Below, in pieces: positions 56,032 to 64,000 of a DNA stretch of 64,000 nucleotides. Origin of the DNA: Tetradesmus obliquus (lineage: Eukaryota; Chlorophyta; Chlorophyceae; Sphaeropleales; Scenedesmaceae); assembly GCA_030272155.1 (NCBI GenBank), contig CP126196.1, positions 3,472,001-3,536,000 on the forward strand, in the 5' to 3' direction. A model generated the notes under the pieces. It was not told the DNA's origin, did no database searches, and saw nothing but the letters and a program-made list of their open reading frames with translations. The number at the start of each line of letters is the position of its first letter. Within the stretch, counting starts at the first letter, position 1. The position numbers were made by a program, and so were the translations under genes.

Positions 56032-57883
56032 GCACAGCGAGTGATTTGCCTAAGTGCAATGCGCGCATACAGCACAGCAGCATAGCAGCAGATGCAGGAA
56101 CACCGCATGTGTCTGCCCAGACGAGCATTGCACACAGCTAGCCGTCCCCAAGCCGGCTGCGGTAGACTTGCCGCCAGCATAACATAACACACAGAGCCCA
56201 CACAGATTTTGAGCAATAACACCCATTGACTCCCCTGCGGCGCATTGTGCTACTGCCTCAGGCATGGTAGAACAGCATCAAACATATGCACGCCACAGCA
56301 CGTGCTGGTGCATCTGTTGCCTCTTCAACTGCCTGTACTTCATTGTGCAAACTCATCACATGTGGCCACTGCCGAAGCACGCCCAGACGCAGCTCAGACG
56401 CAAGGAAGCACATGCAATTACATGTTGAAAATAATACATGCTACCACATGCAAGTACATGCAGGTACATGCGAATACACGCAATGCAGCTACATGGTGAG
56501 TTCCCACTGCATAGCTGTTCATGTCCCTCAGCCCCTGCAGGTCCCACCTGCAGCCCACCATCAGCAATTCCAGCAGCAGCACAGAACCAACATAACACAT
56601 ACACATGCATGAACATTGCCCACTGCGAAGCTGTTCATGTCCCTCAACCCTACCTGCAGCTGGCCCAGCTTTGTGAGCTCTCCTTTGCTGGTGCCACCAG
56701 CAAGCTTGGTGAAGACCTGCAGCAGCAGCAGCAGCAGCAGCAACAGGGGCTCAAGCTACCAGCAACTAATAGCAGCAGGGGCTGGTGGGGTTAACACCAT
56801 ACGGCTGCAGCAGCCCTTGCGGCACATGCGCTGCAGCACTGCCTGCCTCATGATCTGCACGCCTTAATGCTGCTGCTGCTGTTGCTGCTGCTGCTGCCAG
56901 TATCTCTCCGGTGTTTGCATGCTATCACTTGTAGTGCAAGTGATATCACAATGCAAGAGGCGCTCACCTGCTTTTGGTCGTGCTCGTTTGGTCCTGCCGG
57001 GCCGCCATTGACGTCAAAGAGCTGCAGGGGCACCGCCTGTGCAGGAAAACAAACAGGAAACAAAGCCCACAGTGTGGTTGGCACAAGCAATGACTTTGCT
57101 TGCTGTAACACGGTGCCGGCGGTGTTGCTGCTGCATCATGGCAATAGCCAGGCTTTCCACAGCAGCTGTTGCTGCTGTTCAAGCGCAGCACTGTGTTTGC
57201 TGCAGGCTGCCCTGACACCTGCTGCCATGTTCATGCTGCATGCATATGTCTTGTGGGCTTATTTGCTGCAGCAGGTGCAGGCGCATGCTGATTCCGCTGA
57301 TGGGATAGCCAGCTTCTGTTGCAGCGCCTGTGCAACACGCCAGCACAAGGCAGTGCTCAGCAAGCACCTGCTGCACTTGCCTTGTATGCTGGGCCACCAA
57401 CATTCCACTCCTGGCCCTCCCACAGATACGATGCATCTGTAAGCGGTGTCCTAGCCCCGTGCCTGCAAGCCAGCATGCATGCAATGCTTTTCAGTGCAGG
57501 CGGGTGCTGTACTGCTGCTGCAGTGCAGAGTTGTGGCACGTACGCGGGAATTCACGTCGATCGCAGCAGCAAAACACCCAGAGCCGTCAAACGTATTACC
57601 TAAAAACTACTTGCACTAGACGTAGCTGTGCGTTGCGTCGATCCAGCTTGATTTGGCCGCTCAGGCTCTGCTGCGAAGCAGGAGCCTGAGACCCTTCTGC
57701 TGTTGCATGCCCACGAGCGCCTACTGTTGCTGCAGAGAACGCGGCAGCCGCGCCAATCATAAGACGCCTCTGCATTGCGCTGCTGCCGAGTGCGTGCGTG
57801 GCAGATCCAGGGACACTTTTGCTGTGATGCTGTGTGATTCCTTTGGATGAGAATAGCATCTCAGCGCTGCTTTTTGCATCCAC
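50757..57883 (-). CDS. ACP6-like histidine acid phosphatase (lysophosphatidic acid phosphatase type 6 family)
   Basis: Twelve minus-strand exons: 57883-57600, 57462-57381, 57036-56968, 56716-56654, 55979-55904, 55671-55594, 55194-55075, 54007-53911, 53679-53574, 52471-52249, 51794-51579, 51061-50757. They join in phase at every junction: 1719 nt, 572 aa. The catalytic signature spans exons 1/2: VQVVFR + HGARTPLTD, giving RHGARTP. Further family elements: KGELTKLGQLQALELGYWLR, RTTNFSRTRATLAGVLTGLY, proton-donor motif FSGHDSTIMPLLT, CDLQRWPPYISNLVFELWEL and FVVRVLYNKQPLQLPG, then LGTFKHEVLAPFILSEEQHA. A Gln-rich tail follows. ACP6 removes phosphate from lysophosphatidic acid in mitochondria; the algal substrate is inferred. 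The N-terminus has a hydrophobic Ala-rich stretch (LMIGAAAAFSAATVGA). Exon 2 uses a GC donor (AAG/GCAAGT). Confidence 0.92.
51309..51794 (-). repeat. Duplicated phosphatase exon 11 end with donor
   Basis: The segment from SNLVFELWELKPPTHQLQ to LPGAAE plus donor GTGAGC recurs 270 bp downstream (donors at 51578 and 51308). 270 is a multiple of three. Differences are few and mostly replacements (E/K, W/R, N/I), so this copy looks recent and unconstrained. Confidence 0.88.
52471..53402 (-). repeat. Nine-copy array of phosphatase exon 10 acceptor end
   Basis: Copies of (V/A)TEEISAFICPALVDEHGHA-coding sequence start, on the minus strand, at 53402, 53291, 53180, 53036, 52918, 52782, 52671, 52582 and 52471, each after TGCAG. 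Four intervals are exactly 111 bp. Only the last continues to the SGHDSTIMPLLT block. Copy 3 differs from the last by 9 silent and no replacement changes over the first 14 codons; copies 4 and 6 are degraded. The first three units form one continuous frame. Confidence 0.95.
54314..55075 (-). repeat. Seven-copy array of phosphatase exon 7 end; four copies are 57-nt candidate microexons
   Basis: Donor GTGAGT follows HLKVLMQASEAMLK-like sequence at exon ends 55075 (true), 54946, 54822, 54696, 54566, 54443 and 54314; spacings 129, 124, 126, 130, 123, 129. Copies 55002-54946, 54878-54822, 54622-54566 and 54499-54443 have an AG acceptor exactly 57 nt upstream and are symmetric phase 1-1, each adding 19 residues. 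The copies at 54696 and 54314 would be 50 and 52 nt. Confidence 0.93.
55135..55415 (-). repeat. Copies of phosphatase exon 7 acceptor end
   Basis: The GVMQPIPVTTSGDLDEI-coding start is at 55194 (true), with a related copy from about 55305 (GVSQPIPVTTSADLDEI) and a weaker one from about 55405. The second copy shows about five silent and four replacement differences. Confidence 0.85.
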
Positions 57884-58731
57884 AATGTACAGCTCTCTGT
57901 GAGCTCTCAGCCATATTCATCAGCACCACTTGAACAGCAGGTGTGCTGCTGAGCAAGCTTGACACTAACACTGACACACGTGTGACGATGACGGTTGATG
58001 ACGCAACTGCTGTGTACAAGTCTTCTTCTTGTACCTCAGCTGTAAACTCTTTAGTTTTAGTGCTTTCAATGTCTGAACCAGTGCGAGTTAATTCCTCTTT
58101 GGATTAGCTGGTAGATGACTTGCACCCAGCAGAGTGGAGCTGCTTCCGGAGTTGTGGATCCACAACAAACAACTGTTGTTTGTTGCTAGGTCGAGGGGGA
58201 GCAAAACAACTGAGTCAGCTATGTAACGGCAGCTGTCACGTCATGACGGCACCCGCATATGTGCCAGGCAACCGATCATATGATGAGATGCATGATATGA
58301 TGAGATGCATCTCCTTACCCCAGCTTGGCAAGTGATTGATTGGTACACCCCATAATACCGCTGACGATGTGTGGCATATGATGTCAAATGTTGACATCTG
58401 GCTACCCATCGTGGTTCAGCTGGCTGCTAGCTAACAGGTGTTGGCAACAGCCATACTAGTGCCACTAGCGTGCATCACGCGCGGCACATGCATTGCAATC
58501 AACGTTGCATGTGTGTGCAGTGCTGCCATAGGCGGTCGCAGCCTGAGGCCACGTACCCTCTAGGACAGGTATTGCGGGCCCAATACCTGCTACGCACATC
58601 CAAAACTACCCTCTCTCAAACAAAGCAGCCCTCATGCACAAACCTCAATCCAGACGAAGCAACCATGTGATCCTTTGTAATGCATCAATTGCCTCTCAGA
58701 AGCTTTGGGCTGACGCGCCACCAAAGTTCGA
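57884..58731. other. Spacer between phosphatase and LRR genes
   Basis: Should hold the phosphatase promoter and the LRR gene 3' UTR. Contains an inverted motif around acaacaaacaactgttgttt (58164-58183), potentially a small hairpin. No gene seen. Confidence 0.5.
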
Positions 58732-61700
58732 TCACGGCTGACACACTCCACTAACGCGCGTGTTGGCAAGAGCTGCACACCGAACCCCGGAGCATGCTTC
58801 TCCAGCCGAGCATGCACATGTGCTGTTGGGCCAGGCGGACCAACTGTCGCAAAGTTGTGTGTCATGCTGCAATGCCATGCCATTTATGTAAAGCGGTTCA
58901 TCAGCTTGGCTGCAGTCAAAACGCAGCAATATGTCACCGTAGCTGAAAGCATACGCAAGCCTATCAAGCTGGCCCTCTTTGAAGCATGAGTAGCACAATG
59001 GGCGGCGCCGCACTAGCGAGAGTGTGCTGCAATATACTTGTGATATTTGCATATTCATGTCGCAGCTCTCTTGATTCGCCGCGTTGTTGCTCGTGGCTTG
59101 TGGCAGGCAGCCCTCCAAGTCGGGGTTGTCATGTATGGCAAGCGCGTGCCCTTCTATGAGGAGGTGGCTCAACCAACTCGAGGGCAACGTGCCATGTAGG
59201 GAGCAGTTGTTCAGGTACACTTGGCGGATGGCGCCATGCATCTCATACTCACGCCCGTCACCAAACCCCTTAAAGGGGTATGTGCCCAGGAAAGTTGGTG
59301 GAATAGTAGTGTTGAGAGGGTTGGAGGCAAGGTCGAGCGCAACCAACCTACTCCAGTTGCTGTAGATGGCGGGCAACGGGCCATGCAACTTGTTGTGCTC
59401 CAAATACAGTCCATGCAGGGACTCCCAACGATGCCATCGCTCAGGGCATGAGCCACTCAGCATGTTGTGGCTCAAGTCAACCACGCCACTAAACCAATGC
59501 ATGAGATTGGGGGGTAGCGTACCGCTGAGGTTGTTGTGAACTGCAATTAGATACCCATGACGGCTTGTGCCCGCCTTCCGTACACTGGCACTGATGCTGC
59601 CACTGAGTTCGTTGAACGAGAGGTCAACAGACAACCGGAAGGTCCCGTTGGCCCCTTCTGTTGAAGCTAGCGGTGGGAGCGAGCCCGATATCTTGTTGTG
59701 CGACGCCACAACCATCAAAAAAACTTGGTTGCGATACCAAGGTCGTGGTTTGTTGGTGGGCATGTTGTGCCACCACACATCCGGCAGCGCTGTTAAGGAG
59801 TTGTAGCTCAGGTCAATCCGGTTCAGGCGCTTCAACATCATGACATTTGGCATTTTGCCTGACACCCGGTTGTGTGGCATCTGCAAGTAACTAAGACCTG
59901 GAAAGCTGTCTGGCCCAATGATCAGCGTGTCAAGCATGTTGTGGTCAAGCGCGAAAAACCGAAGGTCTTTGAGGGTTGCGCCAAATGAAAGCGGCACGCT
60001 GCCGGTCATCACGTTGTGACTGAGATCAAGATCTTGCAAGTGAGGAAACGTCCCATCTTGCAAGTCAGGCAAGTGCGCGCCCAACGTGTTGTTGCACACA
60101 ACTAGCCGACGCAACCCCTTAAACTGCCCAATCGGTGGTGTAGGCAGACTTGCTAACTTGTTGTGAGCCAAATCAAGTGACCACAGACGAGGCATTTTGG
60201 CGAAGATGTGTAATGGTACCGTGCCCTGCAATCCAAGGTTAGAAAGCCTCACGCTGCGCACTTGGGTGAAGTTTGTCCATGTGTCTGGTACATATGGACT
60301 CGCAAGTTGGCATGACGCGTTGGATACTGCGCCTGAGCACCCCGGGTAATTGCGCTGCAGTGCTGAGTAACCAAACTCCATGGAAATGGACACCAAATGG
60401 TGGCCAAGTGCACCCCAAGCACTCGGCAACCTACCCTTCAATGGAATGTTGAATGAGAGGGTGATGGCGATTCCTTGACTGCTGTTGGTGTGACCGTTGC
60501 AGTCCACGCCTCTCCACATCTTAAAATACGGCACAGCCCCTGTGCACAGGTCCGCTTGCGGGAGCCAATCGTCAAAGGTCCCCTCACCTGGGTCAGCCCC
60601 AAGCTCCTTGATACCACGCAACAAAGCATCCTTGATGTAAGCATCGGTGACTGGGACACGGCAGTCCTTCAAGCTTGTGGATGCATTGCCAAGTGTCGTC
60701 CAAGTTCCTGGGCATGAAGTACACGGCTTCGGCAACGTTGACCCACCTGTAGCAGTTGCGACACACAAGTGCACACATGCACACACGACACAAGATGCGG
60801 GTGCATGCAGCAGCACCATTGATACTACTGTTGGTAGTAGCAGCAGCTATAGCCTGCATTGATGACTCGAATCTGGAGCATAGTGCACGCGCATAATGGC
60901 AGTGTGTATCATTTTCTTTGTGGCCGGCAAGTGTCAAATGCATTTTACTGCAACTCTGGCTGGCGTTAGTTCATATGACTCACAGCAACTGCTCTGCTGG
61001 TTCTCATACAAACTTCATGTTCAGCACGCTGTCATGCGCACCGCAAGTGTGGAGGCGGGCCGCAATAGCATATTGTCAACGTCCACCTTCACGGCACGCA
61101 CCTGAATATGTGCCTTGCAAGCACGGCCCACACACACAACCCGGGCTGTCCACCCTGCTCCCGTAGCCAGGTGCGCAACCTGTACATGCATCTGCAGATG
61201 TTGCCCCAGCGTTTGCTGTTGTGTAGTTTGGGTGGCACTTCTTGCAGCTGGCGGATCCGCCAACACTGTAACTGCCTTTGGCACACATTACACATCCCAG
61301 TGGCACGCTTGCATAGTATTGCCCAGGGGAGCAAGCGCCGGCAGCATGCACTGCACCGCTCTCGCTAGGCGCGGATGTGCCGTCTCCAGCCTTGCTGGCG
61401 GATGACGGATGTGCGCCTACACCTTCGCCCGGTTGGGTAACGCCCACATAATCACCGCTTGCTGCTGGAGGTTGCTGTTTTTCCGAGCATGCGGTGATGT
61501 TGGTGAAGCTGCTGCCAATGGGTGTAGTCAACCCTGTCGGGCAGGGTGTGCATGGCAGTGGTGTAGGCCCACCAGCTGCACAACACAAAAGGATCAGGAT
61601 GCAGCAGCATGGTCAACAACGGCCATGGAGCCAAGTCGACATTGACTCCATGTTAGTGGTGTAACAATTGTTGTGTTTCTTTGCTATCATCAGTAGCGCA

Positions 61701-62890
61701 AGCCAGGCGGCCGCTATTGCAAGCACTGCTGTTGGAGACGGCGAGGCGTTGTCACTCAACCGGAAACCTGTTTGTGCTAGCAGCAATGCTAAAAGCGCTG
61801 ACCATCAATGACTGTATGAGAACGAATCAAGACACCCACCGGGTCCTGAAGACTACGGTGAACTGTACCATCTTCAGGATACAGTGTTTGCGGGCACAAG
61901 CTTTTGATCTGAAAGCCTATCCAAAGACTTGCCTGAGTAAGTGCCAGTGGGGCAGGGTAGGCAGACACATGACGGCACTCCACCGTCTTGATCGTGGCGC
62001 CCATAGCCAGGCATGCACACGCTGCATGCCTCCCTTGATGCACTGGCAATGGATGCAGTGGTGTAGCCATCAGCGTTGCACTTGCAGCATGGGCCACAGT
62101 TATAATACCCAAAGTAGTACCAAAACGTTGCCCCTGATGCGACCTCGTACAATTCACCCCAATCTGTGTCACCAGTTTTGAAGGAACCTTTCTCGCACTC
62201 TTGGCACCAGCACCCACATGAGTCAATCCATCCCTGATTAAAGTAGCGTCCGGCGCCACAGCGCTTGGGTATGCACCTACAGGGATCTTCCTGTGCAGGC
62301 AACGCCTGCAGAGATTGTGATGCATTGGTATCAGACGGACAAGAGGTCAGTTACGGCGCGGGCGTGCCTTGTTGAGAGCAGTTCCGATTTTGCTGTAACG
62401 TTCTTGAGACTAAGAGAAAGGGATTACTCAAAATTTTCAGCAGAAGCGCGAGTGAGCACACACAGCATTGCTTCCCTCAACAACAGGCCGGCAGCAAGGC
62501 ACACATCAATCAACAGAAGCATGAACCCTGCCGCGCATGCTGCACAAGGCGCAAATATTACACATACAACATACTGCGCATGATACACAAACAAAATTAG
62601 CAATTCTAGCATTGCTGGCACATTCAACACAGGCACAGCCGACAAGCGCACGCTCATATTGTGCATGTGCAGCCACTGCATTTGCATGCAGCCTACAGAC
62701 GTTGAGTGTGCTGCCACGCGCCTTGGGCGCTGCTTGGCTGCTCCAAGAGCCTGAGCTCAGGCCTGCACCTAGGCCTGATGGGAGCCCAGCACGCGCATCT
62801 TTGTGGGCGATGCTGCTGCTGTAGATGGAGGAAGGGAGGTCGTGCCAGTTTGATAACCTGGTGGGCATTGCTGCCTGTGCTGGTTTTTCA

Positions 62891-62934
<44 letters not shown>

Positions 62935-63009
62935 TGACGCTGCAACTCCCCACAGCAACCACAGCGCCCCCGCGAGGGCCAGATGACGTCCTCTATACAA
63001 GTCCCTCAT
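58732..63009 (-). CDS. Secreted Cys-rich plus leucine-rich-repeat protein
   Basis: Minus-strand gene for a large extracellular protein of roughly 1000 aa. Exon 1 (from 63009) encodes a signal peptide, MRDLYRGRHLALAGALWLLW, with an Ala tract; its 3' boundary is uncertain. Exon 2 (62305-61933) and exon 3 (61575-61102) are Cys-rich modules of the GCC/ephrin-receptor-like type, with motifs such as CVMCAKGSYSVGGSASCKKC and CVCGPCLQGTYSG. Exon 4 (60746-58732) holds an N-terminal cap and about a dozen plant-type LRRs (LDLSHNVMTGSVP, IDLSYNSLTALPD, VDLSHNMLSGSCP), then a Cys-rich end ending VSGVCQP. There is no kinase or membrane segment, so it is probably apoplastic or cell-wall bound. Exons 2-4 meet in phase 1 inside TYS-(G/A), consistent with exon-shuffled modules. 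Exon 2 uses a GC donor (CAG/GCAAGT). N-glycosylation sequons are frequent. Confidence 0.85.
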
Positions 63010-64000
63010 CGCTCAGAAGGTGTCAATCGGCCAATGGGCAGCGGAGCACCTCTGTTCTGCACGGCAAAACAGAGCCTCTTCGACGCTTATTCGGAGCCCT
63101 GTAGGCCAGAAGCTGCTGTAAACTTGAGCTGGAACTTTGATAAGGATTTAAGAAGTATTGTGTGACTTGATGTACCCGATGCTGCCCCACTGGACAGTTC
63201 TCGGACCACTTTGAAGCCGAGGGAAGAGCATGCACAGTAGGGCCTGAAGCTGCTGCAAGGCAAAGTGAAAAAGTGAACGGTGTGTCAAACTTCGATGAGA
63301 TGCCTTTGGTGGGCTCGGAAGTATGGCCCGCAACACCTATTGAGGGGCTAACTAACGCAATTATGGGGGGGCGTAATTAGGGGGCGTAAGCATGTGTCGA
63401 CGTCAGCAGCAGCACGTGCATTCAATTGCAGGGCCTTTTAACTGACATGCCTAATGCGTTTGCGAAAAAGTACAAATTAAAGCAGAGTACTTGTCCTCAC
63501 TGAGGATCATGAGTCAGGCAGCCCCAGGCCCACACTGTCAACTGACCCCCCCTGTTTCAGCAGACATTAGGCAAAATTCAGCGCCTGCACCACTGAATTC
63601 TGCTGACTGCAGTGGATTTTCAGCTGGCCTCTGAAGTTGGCTGAAAACAATTTATTTTTTGGGTGCACACTTTCAGCATTCCTCACTGCTGAGTATCCCT
63701 GAAATTGTCATCATCTTTAAGCCACTGGCCATAGTGGCACTATGGCTGTGCCATACCCCACACTGAAACATGGTTCACTGCTGGTCCACAGGTTGGCCGT
63801 TACACGATAACAGGAAGAACGTTCGTTTGTTAGCATATGTTAGGCTCATTGGGCAACCACCAAATGCATCACACTCTGTTGAACCTTTCACAGCAAAGTG
63901 ACTGAAGTTCAAGTGCGCATGTGCCACACACGCACATCTGCTCTAGTGCTTGCCTGCCCGCTGCCCATGTGAATGCAACAGAGTCCCTCGCACAATGCAC
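63010..64000. other. Upstream region of LRR gene, no gene recognised
   Basis: Should contain the LRR gene's promoter and 5' UTR. From 63350 onward the DNA is less GC-rich, with no conserved frame. Confidence 0.45.

Noticed and set aside
296-57462. Echo copies as assembly artefacts (collapsed haplotypes or mis-joins)
   Set aside because: Copies within one array diverge to different degrees, keep regular spacing and occur in many independent genes; mis-assembly would not produce graded divergence. Read-level checking would still be useful.
58160-58190. Terminator hairpin around acaacaaacaactgttgttt
   Set aside because: Short inverted repeat in a eukaryotic spacer; no reason to assign a termination role.

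Overview
The window is nuclear DNA of a green alga (Chlorophyta; a chlamydomonadalean or sphaeroplealean relative fits best, but the species cannot be named from this alone). Evidence: intron-rich genes with GTGAGT/GTGCG donors, plant-like and algal gene families (RWP-RK factor, D27-like carotenoid isomerase, plant-type EMG1), transit-peptide-like N-termini, the standard genetic code (TAA, TAG and TGA all end conserved proteins), and a very heavy load of (CAG/CTG)n repeats in exons, introns and spacers.

Fourteen genes have an assigned exon structure, most with reading phase checked across every junction. Left to right: 3' part of a DUF676 serine esterase (+, 438-2367); RWP-RK transcription factor (+, 3876-8977); a gene-poor stretch (8978-13604); a secreted sushi-like Cys-rich protein (+, 13605-15549); a plastid-targeted Nudix-like hydrolase (+, 16775-20038); a MaoC/R-hydratase (-, 21401-21883); a small unknown protein (-, 23080-23930); a P-loop AAA_33-type kinase (+, 24240-26595); an F-box-like protein (-, 27323-29450); EMG1/NEP1 rRNA methyltransferase (+, 29844-32572); a basic nuclear-type protein (+, 33799-35225); a D27-like isomerase (-, 36072-38627); a 12-exon coiled-coil protein (+, 39257-46397); a METTL26/DUF938 methyltransferase (+, 47036-48634); an ACP6-like histidine acid phosphatase (-, 50757-57883); and an extracellular Cys-rich LRR protein (-, 58732-63009). 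The last gene's first exon boundary and the F-box-like gene's second exon remain open. Three gene pairs are divergent with spacers of about 0.3-0.65 kb. The genes are functionally unrelated; there is no pathway cluster.

The most unusual property is shared by nearly all intron-bearing genes: splice junctions are tandemly reiterated. Introns and 3' flanks carry 1-8 extra copies of the neighbouring exon end together with its splice site, usually at a period of about 100-145 bp. Some copies look neutral, others show mostly synonymous change (D27 exon 3: 8 synonymous, 0 replacement; sushi exon: 12 to 3 codons; phosphatase exon 7: 9 to 1). In the phosphatase gene, four of these copies are exactly 57 nt, have an acceptor and a GTGAGT donor, and are symmetric phase 1-1, so each could be a frame-neutral microexon. 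In the kinase gene three copies are exactly 80 nt with good splice sites and an in-frame stop, as expected of poison exons. In the coiled-coil gene the process has gone as far as a 20-copy, 32-bp array in which every unit carries CAG/GTGAGT. A 124-bp retroelement 3' end with a 13-bp target-site duplication lies near 48.9 kb. I found no tRNA, rRNA or CRISPR array.
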